64,000 bases of DNA from Apostichopus japonicus (Eukaryota > Echinodermata > Holothuroidea > Aspidochirotida > Stichopodidae), in the NCBI RefSeq assembly GCF_037975245.1, contig NC_092578.1, positions 4,859,501-4,923,500 of the forward strand, given 5' to 3'. Positions within the stretch are counted from its first letter, which is position 1. Each line of letters begins with the position of its first letter. The notes under the pieces are model-generated. The model had not been told where the DNA came from. It worked only from the letters and a program-made list of their open reading frames with translations, and did no database searches. The translations under genes and the position numbers were made by a program. Shown one piece after another: positions 52,277 to 64,000 of the stretch.

Positions 52277-55200
52277 ACCAAGCACAAACTTATCAGCTGT
52301 GACCTTCTCGTCATGATTCCCAATTCTTGATAAATTCTCACCTTCCTTCTTAATTTTAAGAGATACAAAGTCCACTACCATAGTACTGTAGATGTCTCAA
52401 CTCCAGTGGTTGCTATGATTTTAAATCCTCCTCTTACTGGTTCTTGGTCAGTGCACTCAAGGGACAATGATTACATAACTGTGTTTCTGACTGAAGTAAA
52501 TAAGGCACTTATATGTCAAATTTACATGGTTCAGCCTTGATACTTAAAAGAGTCTAATCTACTAGTGGATAGAAGAACAGTACAAATTGTTTGTAGCTTA
52601 TGTTGTGATACTAACCTATACTTTGAATTCACTGCAGTCTAAGAAGATGTAAAACTGTCAGTAACTAACGGTTCATTCCTCAAAATTTCCAGAACATTCC
52701 CCAAAACTTACTGGTTTTGGGGATTTACAGTAAAAACCATGATACAGTACTTACTGTACCTGTCTCCATTCTAGGTAAACACTCAAACTACCTAGCCTCC
52801 AACAGTTGGTAACATTTTAGCACATCATCCACACCGACCTACTTTAGGTTCAGCACACCCCACCCACTCTTCTTCCTTCCAAATCTACCATCCTCAAGGC
52901 TTACAATTGTTGTTTCCAGTGTGATTTACATCCATTGGAATCTTGTTGGTTTTCAAGCTTTGGTGACATTTCTGAAGGCAGCAAGGACCCTGAATTCAAG
53001 ATACTGTACGTTACGGTATTTGATATACACGACGGTGGCAATATGAACAACCGCTACACGTACAGTACAGCCCCAATAGGCATTTCAAAACATTGGGCAA
53101 GAGCAGGATCTACTGTAATTGCCAGTAGGCTGTAATACTAGAAAATACTTACAGTAACCTATCTCATCTCTTCTATTGTACTTTCCTTGGCTATCCTGGT
53201 CTATAAGTTGGTAACATTCAAGCACTGCGTCCTCCACAATAACCCACTTCCAGGACACCACCCACCTTCCCCACCTATACCATTTTGTGAGGTATACATT
53301 GCAAAATTTCAGTACCTTTGAATATTTTCATACAGGGACAGTTACAGTAAGTCACATTAAACAAGAGTTTTGTCAGTCTGTGAACAATCCGGTATATTGT
53401 AGATTCTGACCGTTTTTTTCAGACAGTTGGCCATCAAATAACATGACATCCAATAGGCATCTTTAAGGTACAATAGCACACATACATAGACTGTATGTAC
53501 TATAGAGAAATGCTATACTGTATGTATCAATACAGAGTAACATTGCAAACAAACATTGCAACATGCTGTCACTCCAACAACCACATAATCAGTGAATATA
53601 TATAGCCTCCGTATATTCGTGAGTAACATGTTTCAGGATTTGATCCCACCAGCTAAGCTTGTGCTGTATTACTGCAGCAAATGCAATCCTTTGGAAATTG
53701 CTTGTACAAATCAACTGCTGTAAACAGACATTTCTAGTCGATTAACTAAAAGACGTTTCTCTGCACTATCCACATAATAGTGCCGAATGCAACAAATTAC
53801 TGAAATCTAAATTTGATCTAGGTGAAATAGCATATATATTAATAGACATTTGAAAAGTTTCAAATTGGATTCACAGAGAGGTTTTAAAATTACTATACAT
53901 GCACTGTGAGCAGTAGAGTTGATTTTAGCTTACTCAGGTCAACATTTTCTTCTTTCCGGTTTGACAACCAAGCCGTACAGTTTGGTTGTCTGAACAACAA
54001 ATATTGGTTGTCCGAATAAAATGTAGGATAGGAACAATCACCAGTATGTCACTATAGGATGTATATTGTAGGAGAGATGTATGGCGTTGTGTATGATAGC
54101 AATGCATCTTTTTACCATATTTAGGGGTATTTAGTTACAATGCAATTGAATTTGATGCAAACAACTAGTCCTCCTCCAGACGAAAACCTTCAAAGCCGAT
54201 TTTGGTTTTCTAAACAGAAATTTGGTCCTCTCAGACTACTGTACCATTAAAAATTGGTCCTGTGACTGTACTTTAGGCGTGTGTTAGGTCTCAAAGTGAT
54301 CTGCTTTACATGTATTTTATCCTTCACAAAAAGAGAACTTAAGTCTCTACGAACTACACTGTACATGAACCTGTTCTGAGATATATTGTGTCCCCACAAA
54401 ATTTCTTCCTCGACCTGAAAAAAATTATTTGAGCAAAAATGTGACCTTTCCGTTGTTGGAGTTCAATGGCATGGATTGATTAAGCTAAGTAGGGTTAAAT
54501 CAAATCAATCTCGTACGGGCACTGGTCCTGATTTAATAAAACCAAATGGAATGTTAGGGAGCTACAGTGTACTGGTTGAAAACAAAATCTTGCATTTTTA
54601 ACAACATTCTGCTCGGCCCGAATAAAACCTGACACGTGGATGTTTCTGCGCAGAAAGTTTTTGAACGTACAAAAAAAAAAGTGTTGTAAGCGTGACAGGT
54701 TGTTGGTAAAATTAAAGGCTTTCAGAAGAATAAAAAAGATAAATACATATGTATATGAAAACACACTCAAAGCAGCCTAAAAGTGACATTAGAGTATACT
54801 GCTACATGTATACAGTAGGCCCTGTAGGGTTTCTAACTCAGTTTATGGGCCAATTCATATTATATAAGATTCTCAACATTTCCTAACCCACATACTTTTT
54901 CATGTTTTCATGTTAGTCACATGCAAATTAATAAAATTGGAAAACTACAAAATATTCCAATTTTTACTTCAATATTTCAAAATGAAATTCATATAGTCAA
55001 TCTAATGAACTACAGTACCTGTAATTACAATACCAGCACACTGTTATGGGATTTACATATTATGGAATTTTAGTTTTGATAAATTTATCGATGTTAACTT
55101 TACAAGCAGCTTTCAACATCAACTTCAGTAACACTATCAACAGCAACAACAACAAACATTTGAAGCATATTTATATCTAAAAATTGTATTACCAAAACTA

Positions 55201-55329
55201 CATCTTATTATTACACAGCTGAATAAACCTGATGTAGGTAAAATAAATTGCCAAATTTAATGCACCAGTATGCACAGTGTTTGTCAGAATGTACCACACA
55301 AAAATACACTAGTACTGTGGGAATGGGAA

Positions 55330-55690
55330 AGGGCAAACCCGCAGTCGACGACATGACTTTTAGGCACAAAGTCACGGCAAAGGCGTATAATCTCAACAAC
55401 CGCCACATTCATCGACAGTGATGAATCTTGTGATCTGCAACAGGAACAGAACTAACAGCAACGGTGGTTTAGTTAACAACGTCAAACTAAGTTTGCAGAG
55501 ACGACGTGTAATTTGACCAGACGATTAAATCGAACGGCGGCATTCAATTAACAACATTAACGAAATATGTTGAAGTTAGACAAACGATTTAATTTTTGAA
55601 GAAGGACTGAATTTCCATGAAGATTTCATTTTCAGACAACAAAAACCAATTTACAGACGACCACATCATTTCGTACGACACAAGAATGAG
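55330..55690. promoter_or_regulatory. CpG-rich patch, possible upstream promoter/exon
   Basis: About 20 CpGs in 360 bp, including gcagtcgacgac, agacgacgtg, cgaacggcggc and ttcgtacgac. No conserved open frame. It could be a distal HECW promoter or first non-coding exon, or an unrecognised element. Confidence 0.25.
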
Positions 55691-58469
55691 AAAACAAGAA
55701 CACTAACTTTACATTAAAAGACAACAGCAAGGTTGCACCTTTTCGCATTCCACGTAGTATGTACAGCTCTTAAATTGTGCATAAACCAGCTACTATTTAA
55801 TAATCACCAAAACGGTTGTTTTCACTCAGTTTCCTGCTGTGTGTCTATTGCCTTGAATTACAAGACCCTATACCAAGCCCAACCTGACTGCATAAAAAAA
55901 AAACACTTTTTTGTTGGCTCTGAATCCCAGGTTTTTTTTAAAATGTGACTGTTTTGTTGTTTATATCCAAGACCTTCCCATAAGATTTTGCAACATAGTG
56001 ACAGCGTGCCATTTGTTCAGACAATTTGGATGCTTTTCACTGCTCTTCCTCGGGAGAGTTTTGTCAGCCGCAACAGACCGTTCCCCGACAAATGAGGAAA
56101 CAAATAATTTACTTTTCCTGAGAGCAAGAGACGCTGATAATTGTTCTCTGCAACGTTCTTTGTTTGGACAAGTTTTTGCAATATGATTGGTAAACAATGT
56201 AATTTATTCAAAAGTGATTAAACAAAGTTGTCAAGTACAGACCATGTATACAGTAGAGTATATGTACATCTGTTCCTTGTTTTACTCCTTTGACAAATTT
56301 CTGGACTTTCTTTAGATGGTTGTCTAAAGAGTAAGGTTGGTTTTCTAACACTTATCATAATACTGTATACTGACAGCATACAGTATTTACTGTACCTTGT
56401 TAGAAAACCAATCTGTACACATATAGGAAAAGTAACCCATACATAATTTGAATTCACTCCAGAGACTCGAACTTGCTGAAAACAAGTAAAAACGATGACA
56501 ATTCTACTAATAATCTACGAGGTGGCAAGATGCTTTAATGTGTACAGAACATCAGAATGGTAACTTCAGAAGGACGATGAAATGGCTGGGAGGGAGGATG
56601 GAGGGGGAGTGGAGGGGAAGACAAAATTGGTGACCTGGAAGTAATGGGTGAACTGAAGTGAAGAAATATATATACTTCTTGTATCAATATTTAACTTGGA
56701 AAATGGAGTCTATTTAGTAGAGGCAGGCCATAATGAAACTCTGGGACTAGTCGAGACTTCTTTCTACATACGTAGCTAAACTCTGCATGCCATGTTACAG
56801 TACCTTTCCTCTCCTTTCTCAAAATAATTCCTCTCTTAATTTATCATCTTCAATTTTTTTCACCTAATGGAGATTCAATTTGCATGATGGAAATTCTCAA
56901 ACCTAGTTGATATATTGTATCGATCTGTGACTTTCACATACAATCTACACAGTAATATGTATACAGTAACAGCCTGGTTAAAAATGGGTATTTTTCTGAT
57001 TTTTAATATGGTTTTGCTCACTTTTGCGCTTCAACAAGAAACATTCCACATTCCAAACAACACAAAGCACAGCATTCATAATTACAATAAGAATACCACA
57101 TGTAAACAATTTAATGAGTACAAAAGATCTTGGAAAAGAACAGGAAATGCTTTTATAAGTAACTTCCTCATTGTTGTACAGTACTTTTAATATTGCACTG
57201 CACTGTATGTCTAGGGTCTTAACTGTTTGTTACAGTTCTAATTGGTCTGACCGATCTCTTCAATGAACAAATCCGAGTTCAGAAACGTATAGTAAACAAA
57301 AGAATTTAGTCAGTCACACCAAAATATGACCCCTCAACCCAGTCTCCCCCCTCTCCCACCCTCAACCCCAGTCACTAGTTGTGACAATAATGCCATTGTC
57401 TTCGGATAAGCAAAATTATGGCAAAATATTAATAGGCATCTGGTTGTTAGACTGTTAATAGGGTTAAATGTTGTATACACTGGGCAGCTTCATGGAAGGA
57501 TACACAATGAAAATTGTATGCAATTTTCTGTTAAAAGGTTAATGTACTGTACATTGTAAATGGTTTAATGCTACACTTTACAGTAAGTATGCAAATGTAT
57601 GCAAATTTAAGACAACCCTGTGTCATACAGTAAGTATACAATTTGATATGTGTTACTCCGGTAATGTTTATATCCATGTGGAATGGTGCATTATTTCCTA
57701 GTATTTGACAATAATTTCCACATTTTTTTCTAGGTAATTACAGGTATTTCCTGCTTACCCAGGAAATAAGATTACTTCCCAGGAAGCACTCAACCTTGGT
57801 TTCACCCTTCAAATTCTTTTATCTGAATGGGTTGGTGTTTTATCGGAAGTCTTGTCCAGTACATGATAGCACAGGGAATATTTTAGTGAGCTCCTACTGT
57901 ACTTTGTTGTAGCAGCTTTCAAGGCTCTCAACGTTCCTTGACAAAATACTATAGGTTCGGGTGTACAAAAACCTGCCATACATCTGCATAGTAACTTGCC
58001 CATTTTGCATAGCAGTTTGCCGTGAGATACAGGATATATTATTCCCTGTAGGACACATTTGTGGGGTGTTTGAGGACAGGAGAATACACCTGCTACCGGA
58101 AGACTGGCAAAGTTTAAGACCAGTACAACATTACATTTAAAAGCATAAAGACGTTCACATTATGTTAAGCAGGGTACAATAGACTCCACACATTGTACTG
58201 TACATGCCGGTCCTTTGTGACTGATACAGTAGAATAAACTGGGGGGAAAAACCAGAATGCAAAATGCATTGAGGTTTCGATGACTTCAATGCACTAGACT
58301 TCTGCTTGTTAGTATAACCATAACTAGCTGTTGCAATAACATTATGGCATGCTAACACAGGTCAGTCTACTGTACGTGGTTATACACACCTCCATCAAAA
58401 GCAATAGGGTTCTTGTATGAATGTTATGAATCCACAAGTATTACAAAGCCAAACCAAATCTCTAATAAC

Positions 58470-60180
58470 TTCGCACATTAGGGTTGCAGAGGAGTCCACT
58501 AATGGACAAGTTAGATTGGAATACTGTATGCCCACGAAACTTCAAAGAATCAACTTGAAAGAAGCTAATACAGGTCACTGGAGGTCAACCTGAGGTCAAA
58601 GGTCACCCAAATGCAGCTCGACTATTGTATTACAATAGCGTAACTCTCAACCCTGTCAGTGGTAGTTTCACAAGTTATCGGGAAAAAAGCACGTGAAAAT
58701 GTGTCCCTACTTCATTCACAACTTGTCCTAATATACCAGCCATGTCAGACTTCGTGACTAGAAGTTGTTGCAAAAATTAGCATAAGTTGGGAGTTTTTGG
58801 CACTTAATCAACCTTGAATGACTTAATGGTTTTTATCAAATATGTTCCTCTTGATGATGTGCACTCTGTCCTAAAATGCCAACCTTGATGGACATTTGGT
58901 TCTCACGTTATTGCAAAAATACTAGTTTTTGACCCCTAATTGACCTTTGTTGACCTTGGATCATATTACCGTTATGTTTTGAAACGATCCTTTACCCCAT
59001 TCACATCTAGTCCCAAAATATCAACCATGTCAGATCCTGTCAGTGGTAGTTTCACAAGTTATTAAGGAAAAAAAACACATTTTGACCCATAAATGACCTT
59101 TGGTGACCTTGGATCACATCACGGTTATTTTTGAAAATGTGTCCCTACTCCATTCACAACTCTTCCTAATATACCAGCTATGTCAGACTTCGTGACTAGA
59201 AGTTGTTGCAAAAATTAGCATAAGCTGGCAGTTTTTTGCACATAATCAACCTTGAATGACCTTGGATGACCTGATGGTTTTTATCAAAAATGTTTCTCTT
59301 GATGAGGTGCACTCTGTCCTAAAATTTGTTTGGCCTACAATGTACACACATAATGTTATTGCAAGAAATGCATCAAAACCAACCTTTGGCCCCTCATAAC
59401 TTGAGAACTGGGTGTCGGATTGAAGCGGGAGTTGGTTTCCTATATTCAGCACAAAAAGCTCTATCATATGTCAAGAAATTTTTAAACTTATCTTTGTTCT
59501 GTTTTGTTTTGCCCCGTATCTCCTAAAATGAGCATATTTTTTAAGATTTGACCTTTGACCTTTTGACCTCGCGGTCAGATGTAGTTTGACACGCTGATTC
59601 CAAAAAGCAACATGACAAGCCTGTGCGACCATCCTAACTGTACTTATTAAAAAACAAAAACTTTGACCTCTGATAACTTCGCACACGAAGGTCGCACAGG
59701 GGTCAACTATGGACCATTTTGATCGGAAGGTACCTTTGATATCCGATTTTGGCCACGAAAATTCAAATAACCCAAAAAACTGCTAAAGGTCACCAGAGGT
59801 CAACATGAGGTCAAAGGTCACCTGGATGCGGGTCGACTCCTGGATTACAATAGCGTAACTCCCAACCTTGACGGACATTTGGTTCTCAAGTTATTGCAAA
59901 AATACTAGTTTTTGACCCCTGATTGACCTTTGTTGACCTTGGATCACATGACCGTTATGTTTTGAAATGATCCCTTACCCCATTCACAACTGGTCCCAAA
60001 ATATCAACCATGTCGGACCCTTTCAATGGGAGTTATTGCTTGTTTTAATATTTTGGTTTTTGGCCTCTAACTGACCTTTGGTGACCTTCACAGGCACCCA
60101 AAAAAATAGGGCACATCTACTCAATGTGGCACTCATATACACCAAATATTAGATTGATCCAAGCTTCCCTACTTGAGATA
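58470..60180. repeat. Degenerate repeat array rich in TGACCT/AGGTCA
   Basis: Several sentence-like segments recur, e.g. ccttggatcacat(g/c)ac, acccca-ttcacaact-gtccc, cttcgtgactagaagttgtt (58,750 and 59,190), gattacaatagcgtaactc (58,627 region and 59,852). It holds perfect DR1s at 58,593-58,605, 59,549-59,561 (reverse) and 59,808-59,820. TGACCT pairs with 4-bp spacing also occur, near 58,943, 59,095, 59,258, 59,925 and 60,070. No open protein frame is seen. Confidence 0.8.
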
Positions 60181-60201
60181 CCGTGTTTACAAGCCAGGCG
60201 T

Positions 60202-60262
60202 CACACACACACACACACACATACATACATACATACATACATACATACACACATACACACAG
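60202..60262. repeat. (CA)n/(CATA)n microsatellite
   Basis: A perfect ca tract followed by cata repeats, directly after the end of the half-site array. Confidence 0.93.
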
Positions 60263-62886
60263 TCTCCGCCTGCATGAATGCATAGGTTACGATTTCATCG
60301 AAACCAAAAATGGGTGAAAATGCTTTAAATACAAAATTGCTATGAAAGAAATTGCAACTGCATATTTAACATATATGTTATATGCAAGTTCTCGTGGAAT
60401 GGATGACATGTACTGTACGTACACTATTTTTATTTTTAGTGGATATTTATATTTTTTAATATCAGAAGATATTTATTCATAGCTCATACGGATAACTTAC
60501 TTTATGTACACAGGATCAATTTATACGCTGAATAACATAATATAAAAATAATATATATACATTTGATGAGATCTCCACCAAAATAAGAGATTGGCATTTT
60601 TTTAAATGCATTATGTAAAGTAGTATAGGAAATGGGTGCATGAAAATTAGACTTTTGTAATTGTTCTTCTTCTTGAAGCATAAATTTAAATCTAATTAAA
60701 ATTTAAGAATTAGATTTTTTATTTTTATTTTCATGAGTTTATCTATGATAAAAACCCAAGGCTATATACAGTAGACTGGTTCGTTCTTTCATCCTTCCAA
60801 GCCTTTGCGTTAACTTTAAGTATTTTTGGGGATTTGTGCAACATGTTTACCAAACCTTCATATACCAAGCCTTAGTCACAACAAAATGGTGATTGATTGA
60901 ACTACGAAAGTCTCCTACATTTTGTTCACTGAGTGAATTTTAATTTCGATGAGATAGTATTCATTGACTTTGCTGTCATTATTAACATTTCATTGCCCAG
61001 AGATTTTACATAACAGATTGATAGTAATCCCATGCAAAAAGCAAATATATATATATAAAACTTCAGGGGGGGAAAAAAAAAAAAGAAAAAAAAAATCCAT
61101 TTTTATCTCATTATTTAAAAACAAAACTTGGCTACTCAAGCAAATGAATTCCACTGTCATGGGATGTTAGTATCGCTTTAATGAGGCAAAACAAAAACAT
61201 ACACGCAAATAGAGAGGGAGGGAAGGTTTGTTTGATATAAGGACGAAGATAAATAAGCAAAGAAGACATGGAGGAAACGTTTTTAATGAGGACTCCGTCG
61301 GAATTTATCACCGATTGAAGTAAACAGAAAGGACTGCTCAAGTTTAGCATTTTTCCCAGGTTCACGTCAAAATCCAGCCACGTTGCCATACATCAGAGCT
61401 GTTGTGTAAGGGAACACGGTGATAATGAATGGGTTAAGCTACAGTACAAGTTATGGCTATGTATGGGTTATCCTGACATGCTGTTCACCTGTACATGTAT
61501 ACTTGGCAAAGAGGATTCCCATTTTTTTTAATGCAGTTATTTTGTTCCTCATTTTTTCCCTTTTTCTTGGGGGAGGGTGGGGGGCTGGGGGTTCTTGATG
61601 CATTAGGGAATATAACAGTGACAACCAAGTACTATAAGGCATGTTCTGCCTTAAAGAAGCCATGGTCCCATTGGCTGGCTGCCAGCAACCACAGGGTGAT
61701 GGGCCACAATAAAGTTCATACAGATATGTTTGATCCACAGGAGGCAACCTCAGAGGCAAAGAGCATATGTATTTTGAGAATGTGTGAGTGAGTGACAGAT
61801 ACAGTAGATTTTGGTAAAATGTCCTTTTTACATTAATCCATAGGGTAAAACACCTGTTTATCTGAGTCCTGCTGGGTAAGGTACAGTGTGTGATGTTTTT
61901 CTCCTGTGTTGGTATTCAAGAAATACTGGCCGAGAGGAGCACTTTTGGGCGGGAGGGGGGGGGGGGGGGACATTGGCACGCATTTCTAGCACACAGCATA
62001 ACCCCTATTATTGGTAATGTTGCAGCCTAACAGCATGTACACCCAATTCAAACTAACTGCTTACCGACAGTTACTGTAGGCTAGTAAACAATTATAATGT
62101 TCAATCCAGTGTTGAAATTGCGGTAGAACTATTTGGGTTTTGTATGAACTATGTCATTATGACCAAGCCAAGTATACGTAGTTGTTTACTTCCTGTTTTT
62201 CAGGGGGTTTTTTTGAGTACTGTAGTTAAAATCAACTTCATAGAATTTTGTCCCCCACAAATTAATTGTTTTTCATTCAACAGATTTTATTTACTAATTG
62301 TCATTGATTTATTCATTTGACAAGTTACAGTATGCATTGTATGACTAATTTGATATGGCCAGTAGTTCATCACTATCATTTCCACTGACAAAAGACACAC
62401 CTCTACAGGTAGACCGGCCTTCATTTTATCCAAGGGGTGTGGCAATGGGCACAAAATCTCTCACAAGCCACAGTGCAATGTATTCAATGGACGTGCCATT
62501 AGCATTATAAGTACAGTATGTACAGTATCTACTCTTGTGACCAAAATGACCTGGTAAATTAAACATCAGAAAATTCTATAATCATTGTTTATCAGTTAGG
62601 TCGAAAATATTGTATCAACAAGTTTGCCTAAGTCATAAAAAGTTACACGTTTTCCTTTGCTACAGTTTATGGTTCAGCGGGTAACATTAATAGACTTTTG
62701 AAAGAAAGAAAGAAAAAAAAACTGCAAGCCAACATTACTTACTTTACCTGCTTGTGTTTTATAACCACTCTTAATAGTACCACCAGATTATAGAGCACTT
62801 ATTAAAGACCAGAATCCAGCTATATAATTATGAACATTTCAACGTTCAGATAATGAAATTTTAATGTTGATCTCTATACTCTCGAC

Positions 62887-63250
62887 CAGTGGCGTAGGAA
62901 GGTACTTTTGAGTGGGGGGGCTGAAGACTGATGGCCGGCCTAGGGGAGGGGTCTAAGGGGAGGGGTGTTCCCCTCCCCTTTGGAAATTTTTGCATTTCCA
63001 GGTGGCCTCAGATGCAATTTGGTGCAATATAGCACACTTCAACACCCACTCCATTTTGTAAACTTAATTTTGTATTTTCACCTGGCCTTAGATGCAATTT
63101 GGTGCTCCAAATGAGATTTTTTTCTCATTTGGAAATGAAAAAGGGGTTTTCTGACCTGCGGAGCGGGGGGCGGAATGATACTTCCGCCCCTCCACATTTT
63201 TCACTGGGGGGGCTGGCGCCCCCCCAGCCCCCCCGGTTCCTACGCCCTTG
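62887..63250. mobile_element. MITE with terminal inverted repeats and 8-bp target duplication
   Basis: The left end cagtggcgtaggaa (62,887-62,900) and right end ttcctacgcccttg (63,237-63,250) are inverted with two mismatches. The flanks ctctcgac (62,879-62,886) and ctcttgac (63,251-63,258) look like an 8-bp target duplication with one change. The interior has two copies of atgcaatttggtgc and no ORF. An 8-bp duplication would suit a hAT-type transposase. Confidence 0.7.
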
Positions 63251-64000
63251 CTCTTGACTAAACTACTATATTCTTGACTTCCACACCAATAACCGGTTTT
63301 GTTTTGTTTTTATTTATTTTGTGTTTACTCAACTATTGTACACAGTATATGTTAAGTGGGAATTCTGTGCATAGTAGGTAAGGTCTATTGACAGATCAAT
63401 CACATACAACCGCTACTGTACATTAGACCTGTACTGTTTCTGCACTGAACATAAATAATCACTAGATGGTGCTATCTCACACTTTTACCACTCCTTTTTG
63501 GTTTCCCAAGAGGGAAAACTATGGAGACACTTTAACCGACCTTGCAAAACTTTTGAGGGGGACCGCAGATTGGAAAGTCGGCAATGAATACAACGAGGAT
63601 TGCAAAGTCTTTAACTACTATTACTGTTAGATTCGTCCGACACGGCAGCATGTAGAAACATTGTACTCAAAGCCGAAGTCAAAGTGAAATTAATCAGGTT
63701 ACACATCCAGAGTCTATGCATGCTAAGTTCTTCAATGTCGCCCTCAATACCTTTCAGGGAAACATTTCATATTGTAGATTAGATTAATGATCATGTGAAC
63801 TGTTGAAAACAGATTTTTGAGCCAACAAAAGTTGATGACATTTTTCCATTACATGCTACTCCATATTAATATCTATAGATAACAAGATACCATACTGAAG
63901 TGTAAGTAGGTTGGCTTTGTTAGGCTTGGTTCAAGTAAGACATTTGAATATATCAGTGAGGCAAAAAATGCTTTCCGTGGGGCTGCCAAATGTCTGATGA

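Larger units (their letters stand above)
47258..64000. other. Upstream of HECW: no coding gene recognised
   Basis: None of the many small open frames (all under about 105 codons) shows a recognisable domain or conserved motif. The interval contains repeats, two CpG-rich patches (49,080-49,440 and 55,330-55,690), a nuclear-receptor half-site array (58.56-60.1 kb) and a MITE (62.9-63.25 kb). Non-coding 5' exons of HECW could be here but are not identifiable from sequence alone. Confidence 0.65.

Overview
This is an AT-rich, intron-rich metazoan genomic window. It carries two genes recognisable from their predicted proteins and a large amount of interspersed repeat. All placed introns are GT-AG, exons are mostly 70-400 bp, and the repeats include tRNA-derived SINEs, MITE-like inverted-repeat elements, long G/C runs and TACAGTA/GTAC microsatellites. 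A single pre-duplication HECW gene and this repeat style suggest an invertebrate deuterostome, possibly an echinoderm. That assignment is inference; nothing in the window fixes the species.

Region 1-2.5 kb (+ strand): the last three coding exons of a PNKD-type metallo-beta-lactamase-fold hydrolase (glyoxalase II family), followed by a poly(A) signal. The 5' part of the gene lies to the left of the window.

Region 2.5-8.07 kb: convergent intergenic/3'-UTR DNA with one MITE-like element, low-complexity tracts, and a degenerate tandem array of about 55-bp units. The array resembles the last coding codons of the next gene and overlaps its stop codon.

Region 8.07-47.1 kb (- strand): a nearly complete HECW1/HECW2-type HECT E3 ubiquitin ligase. 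I placed 24 coding exons by protein similarity, splice sites and phase. They encode, in order, HECW_N, C2, a long Ser-rich acidic linker, WW1, the region between the WW domains (including VLHS...KHM), WW2, and the HECT domain with its catalytic Cys in the last exon. All exon phases join except between exons 3 and 4, where one extra exon of length 3n+2 is required; one candidate is given. Without it the model is about 1,566 residues, with it about 1,598, matching the vertebrate family size of roughly 1,570-1,610. The intron between exons 1 and 2 is 13.4 kb and repeat-filled.

Region 47.1-64 kb: upstream of HECW. I see no coding gene here. It holds repeats, two CpG-rich patches that could be promoter or 5' non-coding exon DNA, a 1.5-kb repeat array unusually dense in nuclear-receptor half-sites (TGACCT/AGGTCA, including three perfect DR1s), and a MITE with an apparent 8-bp target duplication.

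The two genes have no evident functional link: one is a mitochondrial/membrane-associated hydrolase relative and the other a cytosolic ubiquitin ligase. I found no new gene system. The most unusual signals are the 3'-UTR array grown from coding sequence, a repeat family present in only one orientation that carries a splice-donor-like core, and the nuclear-receptor half-site array.
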